A stretch of 64,000 nucleotides of DNA from Botryococcus braunii (taxonomy: Eukaryota; Chlorophyta; Trebouxiophyceae), in NCBI GenBank assembly GCA_002005505.1, contig MVGU01001197.1, positions 99,501 to 163,500 of the forward strand, given 5' to 3'. Position numbers and translations under genes: made by a program. Below, piece after piece: positions 45,701 through 54,610 of this stretch (position 1 is the first letter of the stretch; each line of letters opens with the position of its first letter). The notes beneath the pieces were generated by a model. That model had not been told where the DNA came from. It worked only from the letters and a program-made list of their open reading frames with translations, and did not search any database.

Positions 45701-46180
45701 TCCTGATGGTGTGATACACCTGTCTATGCGGTGGCAATCCTGGCAAACCTTGAGGAAATAAATCACTGTACTCCCTAAGGAGCACCCCCAATCGTTCCGG
45801 TTTGCCCTTCAACACCTCCTCCAGTCCCAAGGATCCCGTGAGCTTACCCGATGACGACCTTGGCTTTACCTCCTCCCCCTCCATTATTCCCTCTTCCTCC
45901 CCCTCCACTAGGGGTTCCGAGAATAATTCCGGGACCGGCCCGCCCTGGGTACCCGGTCCCCTGGAGTTGGTTGATGAGGTGCCTGATTCGTCGTCGGAGG
46001 GATCGAGCCCGTTTTCCTCCAGGGATGACTCCTGCTCATCCCATGCATACTCTTCAGGTCTCATGACAACATTCAACAGACAAAGTCTCCATTGATCTAC
46101 TTTGTTCTTCCCCTTCCTCACTATGTTCATACCCCATTGCAACGTGCAGGGTAAGACTTTCCTGTGAGGGTCCAACGTTA
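42766..46180 (-). pseudogene. Gypsy X Pol: protease end, RT, RNase H, integrase, chromodomain-like tail (broken)
   Basis: It reads from the end of protease (joined across Y2 to 52135-52240) through an acidic linker and RT. An in-frame TAG at 45453-45455 replaces the Leu codon found in F (R-I-D-D-L-L). RT Y-L-D-D near 45225 and RNase H follow, open to about 44200, where one G is missing from a purine run and the frame shifts. Integrase with HHCC, D,D-E core and a final Y-W-V-L-W-S-G-Y-D chromodomain-like stretch then reads open to 42766. Confidence 0.9.
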
Positions 46181-46185
46181 CCCAC

Positions 46186-46348
46186 TGTAGCGCGCGGCAG
46201 GCAGACTCCGCCAGGGTTAGCCCCGTCGGATGCCAAGCGGTACATTAGGCTAGGCGTAGCCTCTTTAGGCTTCGCGCTAGCACATACGGTGTGGCGCTCG
46301 GGCCACACCGGCACTTTCATCGGTGCAAACAATTCGGATAACTTTACA
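46186..46348 (+). repeat. 5' LTR of gypsy Y2
   Basis: It runs TGTAGCGCGCGG to AACTTTACA. It contains a nine-pair hairpin CGGTGTGGC/GCCACACCG at 46287-46310 and a five-pair hairpin AGCCT/AGGCT just before it. Confidence 0.95.
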
Positions 46349-46350
46349 TT

Positions 46351-46366
46351 TGGTGGCCCATATCGG
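46351..46366 (+). promoter_or_regulatory. Primer binding site of gypsy Y2
   Basis: TGGTGGCCCATATCGG lies two bases after the LTR. TGG pairs with the CCA end of a tRNA; I cannot name the tRNA. Element Z has the same site (TGGTGGCCCATATCC). Confidence 0.6.
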
Positions 46367-46452
46367 TCACTTCTGCTTTGATTGGCTTGACAAAATTTTT
46401 TTTAAGCATCTTCGCTTTTCGGTTTGGGGCTGCGCTCCTTTGTTTGGGTTTA

Positions 46453-47940
46453 ATGGCTCTCGTTTTGCCGCCGATCCCGACCGACCTCGTCCCTTTGGTG
46501 GGCAAACCTCCTCGCTACACGCTAAGGAGGCTCCCATACCCTGGAAATACTCGACCTTATTATTCATATCTGAAAGAGTTGGATATTGAGGTGCCAGATA
46601 TTCCAGAGGGTGTTGACCCGGTCGACTCGACTTCGGGTTATGACTGGAAGGGCTTGCTTTCCAAGGTTTTTGACTTTGAGACTGCTGAGGAAGCTCTTGA
46701 GTGGGCAAAGCTCGGCATTGTTGAAGTCATCAACGATTTGAAAGAGGCTCGGGCACTTATGACGGAGTGTGCCGATTCAGTTCGGCACCCGTCCTCTGAG
46801 GGCGACGATGGCCTAGGCCTTGCACAATGTTCCAAAGATTTAGTGGAAGCTTCCACTATTTGGGCAAAAGTTGTGTGGAGGTATTGGCTTTGGTGCGCTG
46901 CGGCGCGCGCTTTTTATGCTCGGATCCCGAGTCATGTCCTACACGACAGACGGGTGACCAGCATAGAGTCGTCTGTCCAAGCTCTTAACACTGATATTGG
47001 GTCTTTGGGGACCCAAGTTGGCAGCCTGGACGGCAAGATGGACGCGATTATGCGTTTGCTGCAAGGATCGGGGGGGGGACAAGGTGCGTCTCCCTCGCCT
47101 ATGCCTTTCGTTGCTCCTAAAACGAGGCCTCCAGCGCCTATGTTTAATGGAAGCAAGGATGGGACTAAGATAACAACTTGGTTCGAGCAGTTTGCGGCAT
47201 ACGCGGCGTTGTTGCAGCTCACTCCTGACACGCTTGTGGATCACGCATCCTTGTGTCTTTCTGGGAAAGCAGCTGAACAATGGGCTTTGATTAAAAAGTC
47301 TTTGGCTTTGCATGGCAAGGATGTGAAAGACTTTGATTTGTTTAAAGCTGAATTGTTGGCCAACTTTATCGATATGTCAGTGGAAGACACCGTGCGATAC
47401 CGTTTGGCGCAACTTAAACAATCTGGAACAGTGGCTCAATACTATACTGCCTTTAGGGCAATAACAGTTGAGGCAGTCACATATCCAGTAACTGGGCCTG
47501 AAGCTTGTGCAGCTTTTCGGGCTGGCCTAAAACCCGCTCTACTTGAACTCATTATGAAGGATGCCTCGGTAAGGCGTGAGATGAGCAATGTGGAGGCGGT
47601 GGTGAAAGCTGCCAAAGAGGCGGAATCTTTGTTGGCTATGCTTTCAGGTGTCTCCAAGGGAAAGGAGAAGGTCTATGGGGACCGCGAGGAGGGAGAAGTA
47701 CCTCGGGACCGTGGGACCAAGCGTCCCGCCCATAACCATCCCAAGGGAGCCACACGCCACTTGGGCAAACTTCAGAAGAAGTACGGCCTAAGCCAGGACA
47801 GGCGAGAGGCGGCTGGGAAGCTGGCCTCTGGCGTATGTTTCGAATGCAACAAGCCCGGCCATTTTGCATTCGAATGCCCTCTCAAGAAGGGGTCTTCTGG
47901 CAAGAAGACAAGCCCCGGCGCGGGACCTTCTAATGCTTGA
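46453..47940 (+). CDS. Gypsy Y2 Gag
   Basis: It has 495 residues from the first ATG at 46453, colinear with Y Gag: acidic helical N-terminus, Ty3-type capsid, CCHC knuckle near 47836-47877, Ser/Gly/Lys tail. It ends at TGA 47938-47940 with Pol directly in frame behind. The upstream open frame back to 46378 has no ATG. Confidence 0.92.
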   Translation: MALVLPPIPTDLVPLVGKPPRYTLRRLPYPGNTRPYYSYLKELDIEVPDIPEGVDPVDSTSGYDWKGLLSKVFDFETAEEALEWAKLGIVEVINDLKEARALMTECADSVRHPSSEGDDGLGLAQCSKDLVEASTIWAKVVWRYWLWCAAARAFYARIPSHVLHDRRVTSIESSVQALNTDIGSLGTQVGSLDGKMDAIMRLLQGSGGGQGASPSPMPFVAPKTRPPAPMFNGSKDGTKITTWFEQFAAYAALLQLTPDTLVDHASLCLSGKAAEQWALIKKSLALHGKDVKDFDLFKAELLANFIDMSVEDTVRYRLAQLKQSGTVAQYYTAFRAITVEAVTYPVTGPEACAAFRAGLKPALLELIMKDASVRREMSNVEAVVKAAKEAESLLAMLSGVSKGKEKVYGDREEGEVPRDRGTKRPAHNHPKGATRHLGKLQKKYGLSQDRREAAGKLASGVCFECNKPGHFAFECPLKKGSSGKKTSPGAGPSNA

Positions 47941-47972
47941 AGGTGTGGGCCTTCGCTTGGCGATGTAGGCCC
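47938..47972 (+). promoter_or_regulatory. Candidate stop-codon readthrough signal of gypsy Y2
   Basis: TGA 47938-47940, spacer AGGTGT, then outer stem 47947-47952 with 47967-47972 and inner stem 47953-47956 with 47960-47963 (loop TTG, bulge TGT). There is no stop in this frame until the end of Pol. Confidence 0.6.
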
Positions 47973-50900
47973 TGCATGTTTGACGTCTATTCATGCATTT
48001 GCTTGTCAAGAAGCCGTGTCACAGCTTGTGATGGTGTTTCCTGCCGAGGTGCAGGGGAGCAAGGCCACGGCAATGCTGGACTCTGGAGCTTCTTGCAATG
48101 TGGTCAGTGCAGACTTTGCTAAAGCCCTTCACTTGGAGATTGTGCCGCCGAAGGGGGATTCTTTAAGCATTAAGTTGGCTGACGGGAGAACTGTAAACCA
48201 CATCGGATGTGCTGTCTTAGACATTTTCATCCAGGGGGTACAGTTTGCTAAGGTGTCGTGTCTTGTGCTAGACTTTGCCATGGATTGGAATGTGCTGTTG
48301 GGGACTCCCTGGTTAAAGACATTCCGTGCAAATCTCATGTTTGAAGAGGACACCGTTAGGGGGTATACAAGAAAGAACAAGCCGTTCGTTTTGCGTTGCC
48401 CGCCTAAGGAGGAGAGGCCTTTGAAGGGTTCAGAAGTGGAGGATGTGCCTAGATTGGTTTTGTCTGCAGTGCAGGCTAGAAGGTTAAGCAGAAAGGGCTG
48501 TCAGTCCTTTCTGGCAATTGGAACCGATCTATCTACCGATCCGAATGTCTCCATTCCTTCTCCTAACTCTCCTGTTGTTGACATACTCAGTGAATTCCAA
48601 GATGTTTTCCCTGAAGATGTCCCGCACCTTCCGCCTGAGAGGCAAGGGGTTAGACACACTATACCCTTGAGCGATCCACATGCTCGTCCACCGTCTCGTC
48701 CGTTGTACCGGCTTTCACGCTTAGAGTATGATGAGGCGTTACGCCAGACAAAGCTATTGTTGGACAAAGGGTATATACAGCCGTCTACATCACCCTATGG
48801 TGCGCCCATTCTTTTTGTGCAAAAGAAGGATGGAAGCCTCCGGATGGTCATTGATTACCGAGCTTTGAATCGACAGACGGTCAAGAACAGGTATCCGATG
48901 CCTCGTATCGATGATACTCTTGATCAACTGCAGGGTTCTACAGTGTTCTCTAGTCTTGACCTCACGTCTGGCTATCACCAGATCCGGATCACAGATGAGG
49001 ATATGCCAAAGACAGCTTTCAGAACACCCGCGGGGTTGTTCGAGTGGCGGGTTTTGCCATTTGGGCTGACTAATGCCCCGGCCACGTTTCAAACTGCCAT
49101 GAATGCTATCTTTGCTCCTTACCTGCACAAGTTTGTGCTCGTGTACCTTGATGACATCCTCATCTACAGCAAGTCCATTGAAGAGCATAGGGAGCATCTC
49201 CGCAAAGTCCTTGAACTGTTGCGGCAGCATAAGTTGTATGCTAACCTAACGAAGTGCTCTTTCGCCAAGGATGAGCTGGAGTACTTGGGCCATTTAGTCT
49301 CAGCAGATGGGATTAAAGTGGACCCACGTAAGGTGGCTTCAGTTGCTAATTGGAGCACACCGAAGAATGTTGGCGAGTTGCGGTCTTTCCTGGGGCTGGC
49401 AACTTACTTTCGCAAGTTTGTTCGCAATTTTGCAGCACTTGCATCGCCACTGTACAGACTCCTACGCCAAGGTGTGACCTGGGTATGGAGTGCTGGGTGT
49501 GTTCGGGCGTTTACCGAGATTAAACATGCCTTGACACATGCACCTTGCTTAGCGTATCCTGACTTCTCAAAGCCGTTTGAGGTCCATTGCGATGCGTCTT
49601 TGGCAGGGTTGGGGGCCGTGTTGTACCAGGAGGGTCGCCCAGTTGCCTACGAGAGTCGTCGCTTGACTCCCGCTGAGGTTAACTATCCTACTGGGGAGCA
49701 AGAACTTCTAGCTGTGGTGCATGCATTGACAGTCTGGAGGTGCTACCTAGAGGGGGCCCCTGAGTTTCGTGTAGTCACGGACCACAAGGCCATCACTTAT
49801 TTGGACACTTTGCCTACTTTAAGTAGACGGCAAACCAGGTGGGCAGAGTTCCTTTCAAGGTTCAATTTTCGCATGGACTATGCCCCCGGAACGTCCAATG
49901 TGGTGGCTGACGCTCTGAGTCGGCATCCGTCCGACTATGAGGCTCCTTGTCCAATCATCAATGGCGTGGTGATTGGTGGGTGTTCGCACCCGGCGCACCG
50001 TTGTCTGCCAACGCTCTCTCTTTGTGCCTTGGTTGGCACTATCCGCTCTGCGGGGGAGGGGAGTGCTGCGGCCGGGGTTGCTCTGTCTTGGAAGGACAAA
50101 TTTGTCCAGGGTTATACTCAAGACCCATGGTTCCAAGATAAGCAGAATGTTGAAGGTCTGCTAGACTTTGACGGCTTCCTTCTGAGGGAGGGGAAGGCCG
50201 TGGTTCCGGATGCTTTCGGGCTGCGAGCTCACATCCTCAAGGAACTGCATGATAGCCCGTATGCTGGCCATCAAGGAGTGAAGAAAACCTTGGCCCTGGT
50301 AAGGCGCCATTATTGGTGGCCTACCATGCTTGCTGACATCGAACGTTACGTGCTAACGTGCCACTTGTGTCAGAAGAACAAGGCTCGGAACACTTTGCCT
50401 GCGGGGTTGCTGCAACCTTTACAGTTGCCGCTGAATCCTTGGCACACGGTGACTATGGATTTCATTACCCAATTGCCTAGGACAGGCAAGGGTCATGATG
50501 CCATTTTCGTCGTAGTGGATAAGCTGACCAAGATGGTGCATCTTATGCCCACAACCACCAAGGCTACGGCTGAGCAGACGGCTAAGCTGTACGTTGACAA
50601 TGTGTGGAAGTTGCATGGTGTTCCCCAAGTGGTGGTGTCCGATAGAGATAAGCTCTTCACCAGCCACTTTGCTAGAGCTTTGTGTCAATCCATTGGGACT
50701 CGACAAGCCATGTCAACAGCCTACCATCCGCAGACGGATGGGCAGACTGAGAGAGTGAATCGAGTGCTCGAGGACATGCTACGCATGTATGTGGCCAAGT
50801 CCCAGGATGATTGGGATGAGAAGTTGGTCTGTGCAGAATTCGCGATCAATAATTGCGATCACGAGTCCACGGGGTCCTCGCCGTTCTTGCTGAACTACGG

Positions 50901-51537
50901 GTTTCACCCCCACCTGCCAGTCGCGATTCTCCCCAATAGACGGGTACCTGGTGCGTCTGACTTTGTTCAGGGCATGCAACGCCTCATCAATGAGGCCAGG
51001 ATGACCCATCGGGTGGCCACTGCTAGACAAGCGCAGTATGCCAACACCAAACGAAGGGACGTTCAATTTGGTGTGGGGGACTGGGTCCTCCTCTCCTCAA
51101 AGAACCTCCGTTTCAAGGTGGGCACGCCCAAGCTCCTCCCGCGTTGGGTAGGGCCGTTCCAAGTCGTGAAACGTGTGGGTACCCAAGCTTATGAGCTTGA
51201 CCTCCCGGCACGATGGAGGATTCATGATGTCTTTCATGTCTCCAACCTGGAACGGTACCGGCGGGATGGTTCGATGCAACCCCCACCACCTGCAGAGGTG
51301 CTGGAGGGGGAAGATGAGTACGAGGTGGAAGCCTTAATGGACCATCGTCGTGTCAATTCACGTGGCCGTCCCAAGTATGAGTACCTTGTCCGCTGGAAGG
51401 GTTACTCGTCAGAGCATGACACCTGGGAAGAGGAACGGAATTTGACAAATGCTCCCAATGTTGTAAAGGGATACTGGGACACAGTCAACGCACGGGCACC
51501 ACGAGGCGGGGCACGCCGTCGTGGGCAGGTTGACTAG
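47941..51537 (+). CDS. Gypsy Y2 Pol with chromodomain (read after the gag stop)
   Basis: The ORF is open from the gag stop to TAG 51535-51537. Domains and spacing match Y: protease near 48079, RT Y-L-D-D near 49144, RNase H 49580-49800, integrase zinc region near 50260-50390 and catalytic core to 50760, G-P-F module near 51150, chromodomain 51315-51450. All catalytic residues I can check are present. The protein would be made as a Gag-Pol fusion if the UGA is read through. A short in-frame ATG-initiated form could start at 48031, but it would need to bypass two out-of-frame ATGs. Confidence 0.93.
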   Translation, partial: RCGPSLGDVGPACLTSIHAFACQEAVSQLVMVFPAEVQGSKATAMLDSGASCNVVSADFAKALHLEIVPPKGDSLSIKLADGRTVNHIGCAVLDIFIQGVQFAKVSCLVLDFAMDWNVLLGTPWLKTFRANLMFEEDTVRGYTRKNKPFVLRCPPKEERPLKGSEVEDVPRLVLSAVQARRLSRKGCQSFLAIGTDLSTDPNVSIPSPNSPVVDILSEFQDVFPEDVPHLPPERQGVRHTIPLSDPHARPPSRPLYRLSRLEYDEALRQTKLLLDKGYIQPSTSPYGAPILFVQKKDGSLRMVIDYRALNRQTVKNRYPMPRIDDTLDQLQGSTVFSSLDLTSGYHQIRITDEDMPKTAFRTPAGLFEWRVLPFGLTNAPATFQTAMNAIFAPYLHKFVLVYLDDILIYSKSIEEHREHLRKVLELLRQHKLYANLTKCSFAKDELEYLGHLVSADGIKVDPRKVASVANWSTPKNVGELRSFLGLATYFRKFVRNFAALASPLYRLLRQGVTWVWSAGCVRAFTEIKHALTHAPCLAYPDFSKPFEVHCDASLAGLGAVLYQEGRPVAYESRRLTPAEVNYPTGEQELLAVVHALTVWRCYLEGAPEFRVVTDHKAITYLDTLPTLSRRQTRWAEFLSRFNFRMDYAPGTSNVVADALSRHPSDYEAPCPIINGVVIGGCSHPAHRCLPTLSLCALVGTIRSAGEGSAAAGVALSWKDKFVQGYTQDPWFQDKQNVEGLLDFDGFLLREGKAVVPDAFGLRAHILKELHDSPYAGHQGVKKTLALVRRHYWWPTMLADIERYVLTCHLCQKNKARNTLPAGLLQPLQLPLNPWHTVTMDFITQLPRTGKGHDAIFVVVDKLTKMVHLMPTTTKATAEQTAKLYVDNVWKLHGVPQVVVSDRDKLFTSHFARALCQSIGTRQAMSTAYHPQTDGQTERVNRVLEDMLRMYVAKSQDDWDEKLVCAEFAINNCDHESTGSSPFLLNYGFHPHLPVAILPNRRVPGASDFVQGMQRLINEARMTHRVATARQAQYANTKRRDVQFGVGDWVLLSSKNLRFKVGTPKLLPRWVGPFQVVKRVGTQAYELDLPARWRIHDVFHVSNLERYRRDGSMQPPPPAEVLEGEDEYEVEALMDHRRVNSRGRPKYEYLVRWKGYSSEHDTWEEERNLTNAPNVVKGYWDTVNARAPRGGARRRGQVD

Positions 51538-51966
51538 GGGAAACACAGCAGCACGAGCCTGTCAAGCTGCGTCACCGGGGGGTCGTGGTTTACCCATACG
51601 TTCGCGTGATCACAGAACGTCCCCTGACTTGGTGGCTAAGTGTCGTCCAGCCCCGGCCCCTACTATCCGCCCTGAAGCTAGCAACTTCACTGCTTCTTCA
51701 TGGGAACCTGTACACGTGGAGTGTACATTTGTTCACGCCGACGACTGCCCTTTGGGCCCCGTCACTGCGGGATTCTGGTCTAGGCGTACCATAGAGATAC
51801 CTCAGGCAAGTGTACACCCAGGCTGCGGTCTGGTGTCTGGAGGAGACTCGCCGGCTCAAAGTGTGATGTATAGAAGTGTGGCAGTGACCTTCTATACGCC
51901 TCTGCCTGTGACTGCGGCTTGCTTTGGCAGGCCTCCCGGGAGCTCGGTCACCTAGGAGGGGGAGAA
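51538..51966 (+). other. 3' untranslated region of gypsy Y2
   Basis: These 429 bases lie between Pol and the 3' LTR. The ORF at 51521-51955 is open in both Y copies, but its peptide is Arg/Pro-rich with no motif. I treat it as chance in GC-rich sequence. Confidence 0.6.
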
Positions 51967-52129
51967 TGTAGCGCGCGGCAGGCAGACTCCGCCAGGGTTA
52001 GCCCCGTCGGATGCCAAGCGGTACATTAGGCTAGGCGTAGCCTCTTTAGGCTTCGCGCTAGCACATACGGTGTGGCGCTCGGGCCACACCGGCACTTTCA
52101 TCGGTGCAAACAATTCGGATAACTTTACA
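51967..52129 (+). repeat. 3' LTR of gypsy Y2
   Basis: It looks identical to the 5' LTR and is preceded by the polypurine tract AGGAGGGGGAGAA at 51954-51966. Confidence 0.95.
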
Positions 52130-52438
52130 CCCACTTCCCTTGATGTTTTATTTGTGCCTTTCCAACCCCAACACTGACTGTGGCCTCCCTTAGAGACATC
52201 CAGTCTTGTCCCAGAATGAGGTCCACCCCCTCCAAGCGTCAACGTATTGTTCAATATCTTCCTTTGACAAGGGGCGTTTCTTCCTTTTGCCTTCCGATCC
52301 CTCGGTTGTAGGGGCGATCGGGTTCATGGAATCGACGTCCTCCTCTAACAAATCCGTAACCTCGAAGCCTTCCCGCAAAGAACCTTCCAAAAGGCTTCGG
52401 TCGTCCTCAGAAAGGTTTTTAAACCTATCTGATGTCAC
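52130..52438 (-). pseudogene. Gypsy X: Gag N-terminus fused by deletion to protease C-terminus
   Basis: From ATG 52438 the first ~65 residues (M-T-S-D-R-F-K-N-L-S-E-D-D...) match the F Gag N-terminus. Near 52240 the sequence jumps into the protease end (L-I-L-G-Q-D-W, compare F I-I-L-G-Q-D-W). Most of gag, the zinc knuckle and the catalytic D-T-G are therefore deleted. Y2 then interrupts the protease end, with CCCAC duplicated. Confidence 0.85.
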
Positions 52439-52553
52439 CGAGCTAATCTACGAGGGGCATCCCAAAGTTAGATCCTTGCATCGGCATCTGCCAACTTCCA
52501 ACAACTTGATCGAAAACCCCAAAGGATTGATAACGGCTTTCGCCGATACCAAA

Positions 52554-53031
52554 TGTAATAACTCAGCGGAATTTATAAGGAAGTAAGGCAGGAGGGGAGC
52601 AAGGAACGAGGCGCGACACGAGGTCCGTCACTTGGGGCAAGCAAGCGTTTACAAGAACCACCCCACCACACAGCTTACCCTTGTGGTTTCTCCAGTTCTG
52701 TCCTCTCGTGTTAATCTACTCGGCACGCGGGTTCCTAGCCAAGGGACGCCTATGATTCGGACTCGGCCCATCTACGACTTATGTATCTCTATCCTTCGTG
52801 AGAGCCCTAGATCGTCCACTCGCTGGCGTGCTAACGGTGACAATTATTGTCATCAAACACACGCAATGACGGAGTGCCAACTATGCATGGCGTAAGCAAC
52901 CATCACCGACGGAAGGTGCTACTCTCGTTCGAGCGGCTAACCACGTGGCTCCCACGGGCGTGCAGTATGGCGCCAAAGGGCGTCTCCCGCAAATGTCCCG
53001 AAATGCTCGGAAATCCTCGCATTCCGTTACA
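52554..53031 (-). repeat. 5' LTR of gypsy X (478 bp, uninterrupted)
   Basis: It runs TGTAATAACTCAG to TTCCGTTACA. On the minus strand it is followed by TTTGGTATCGGCG, an initiator tRNA-Met type primer site. Confidence 0.94.
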
Positions 53032-53532
53032 GTTAGCTCTTACTCTGGGTGGAAAGGGCCCTGAGCTAGAAGGCTATGTTGATGCCGACTATGCTGGGGA
53101 CCTGGACCACAGGTATTCCACCACTGGCTATGTTCTATCAGTCTATGGTAGTGCCGTGGTTTGGGGAAGCAAGAAGCAGAGCTCAGTTGCTACCTCAACT
53201 GTGCAAGCTGAGTTTATGGCAGCTGGCCATATTGTGAAGGAAGCCAACTGGCTAAGGGGCTTCTTGGAAGAGATAGGGGCTGCACCTTGGAGGGTCAAAA
53301 TTTTCTGTGACAACCAAGGATGCATTTCTAATTTACGGAACCCCTGTATTCCAAATTCACAAAGCACGTTGCAGTAAGCTTCCACTACGCTAGGGAAGCT
53401 ATGGCACTTGGGCAGGTAGATATCCTCTATGTGGAATCTGCTCGCAATGTGGCTGACATTATGACCAAGCCACTTGCCAAGCCCGTGTTTGTTGGTCATC
53501 GTGATTCACTAGGTTTGAGAAGATACACATAA
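53032..53532 (+). pseudogene. Copia C RNase H block
   Basis: It resumes after X and its TSD copy GTTAG (53032-53036). It encodes copia RNase H with D-A-D-Y-A-G-D, the Q-A-E-F-M-A motif and C-D-N-Q-G. One C is missing from the C5 run near 53341, which truncates the frame before the last 60 residues. The polypurine tract follows at 53541-53552. Confidence 0.9.
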
Positions 53533-53552
53533 AGCATGCAGGCAAGGGGAAG

Positions 53553-54245
53553 TGTTGAGTTCTGAACATTATTATTGAATGCCTTGTGCTTTAAGTGATC
53601 TTCATGTGTGCACTATTAGGATATGGGTCCATTGAGAACATAAGGTACCTTGAGACACGGCAGATTCTGGACGTTTTCGAACATAAGGTACAATCCTATC
53701 TAGATCACACGTTTGTCGGATGAACTCTTAAGGCTGCCCCACCGGAGTGAATACCAACTGGTTGTGAAAGATGCTGGGCATGACCAGATGCTAGTCTTGT
53801 CCAACAGTTGTGTGTGACACTCAGCAGACAGTCGTACGGACTGTAGCTGGAGTAACTTCGTCTATTGACGACCTGTCTGCTTTGTACAGGTACGGTGCGG
53901 CAGTGTGTGTTGTATCATTGTTGCTATTGTGAGAGTGAACAAGCTTAGTGTACCCTGTAGTCACTCAAACAGACAAGGGACAGTGACTTCAGGGAGTATA
54001 GGCATGTACTTGAACATAGCCGTCTAGAGCCTTATCTAGTGATTGCTTGATCGGTGCTTGTGTACAAGATAATGATGTAACCAAGTGGTTGTGAAAGATG
54101 CTGGGCATGACCAGATGCTAGTCTTGTCCAACAGTTGTGTGTGACACTCAGCAGACAGTCGTACGGACTGTAGCTGGAGTAACTTCGTCTATTGACGACC
54201 TGTCTGCTTTGTACAGGGAAAGCCGATTGCCCATAACCTTTCACA
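53553..54245 (+). repeat. 3' LTR of copia C
   Basis: It is 693 bp, preceded by the polypurine tract GGCAAGGGGAAG at 53541-53552, and ends CTTTCACA against the CCACC target duplication. It contains both internal direct repeats. Confidence 0.94.
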
Positions 54246-54492
54246 CCACCCCATCCCCTCCAACTTGCCTTTCGGCAAGAAGCTTTTCCTTAAATTCCAA
54301 AAATAACTGCTCCTTTATTTCCTTGGTCAACTTGATCTTCTTTGTCTTTGGTGTGGACGGAGCGGGCGACGGATCGCGAGATGCCCCCTCCATCAAGTCC
54401 TCTACCAGCTTCCCTGAGCTTTCCAACGCTTCCAAAAATTCTCTTTCTTCCGAAGAAAGGTTTTTAAACTTCCCAGAAGAGGGCGGTGACAT
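54246..54492 (-). CDS. Gypsy F Gag, N-terminal part
   Basis: The ATG at 54492 is 118 bases downstream (on the minus strand) of the LTR. The first 82 codons are charged and Lys/Glu-rich (MSPPSSGKFKNL...), homologous to the N-terminus of X Gag at 52240-52438. The frame continues across the copia C insertion into 11160-10169. The CCACC at 54246-54250 and 11161-11165 is the TSD of C. Confidence 0.87.
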
Positions 54493-54593
54493 CTACGGCC
54501 CACATATGAGAGTTAGGACCTTCCATCGAACGATCTCCCTCCTACGACTTTCCTCCTTCCACCACGCGAAAGACTTGCAGAGAACAATTCGGC
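54493..54593 (-). other. 5' leader of gypsy F between primer site and gag
   Basis: This is about 100 bases of pyrimidine-rich plus-strand sequence. No ORF or motif is recognised. Confidence 0.6.
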
Positions 54594-54609
54594 ATCTCGC
54601 CGATACCAG
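54594..54609 (-). promoter_or_regulatory. Primer binding site of gypsy F
   Basis: Next to the LTR the minus strand reads TGGTATCGGCGAGATG. TGGTATC complements the 3' end (GATACCA) of initiator tRNA-Met, the usual primer of plant and algal LTR elements. E (TGGTATCGGCGAC) and X (TGGTATCGGCG) share it. Confidence 0.75.
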
Positions 54610-54610
54610 A

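Larger units (their letters stand above)
46186..52129 (+). mobile_element. Gypsy Y2: second complete copy of gypsy Y (plus strand)
   Basis: The element is 5944 bp, the same length as Y, with 163-bp LTRs (46186-46348, 51967-52129) that look identical and TSD CCCAC (46181-46185 / 52130-52134). It is inserted in the protease region of X. Both proteins differ from Y at only a few residues (for example Val/Phe and Ala/Asp exchanges), so both descend from one recently active parent. Confidence 0.96.
34235..53031 (-). mobile_element. Gypsy X: defective minus-strand gypsy element carrying copia B and gypsy Y2
   Basis: LTRs are 34235-34676 + 41688-41728 (split by copia B) and 52554-53031; both come to 478 bp once B's TSD is counted once. 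X's TSD is GTTAG (34230-34234 / 53032-53036). It is inserted in RNase H of copia C. It is related to F in Gag N-terminus, primer site and Pol. Gag and protease are largely deleted and Pol has a stop and a frameshift, so X could only have moved with help or decayed later. Confidence 0.94.
11166..54245 (+). mobile_element. Copia C: complete but broken copia element carrying E, D, Y and X (with B and Y2)
   Basis: The LTR pair is 11166-11830 + 18162-18189 and 53553-54245 (693 bp each without E). The TSD is CCACC (11161-11165 / 54246-54250). Own internal sequence survives in four blocks: 18190-19130, 24153-27082, 33032-34234 and 53032-53552. Concatenated, they follow element B throughout. Its host is F gag. 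Gag-Pol is dead (see its own entry). C must have landed before E, D, Y and X, which are all inside it. Confidence 0.95.

Noticed and set aside
51521..51955. 144-codon ORF after Y2 Pol (also in Y)
   Set aside because: It has no motif and overlaps the Pol end in another frame; the two copies are too young for conservation to mean much.
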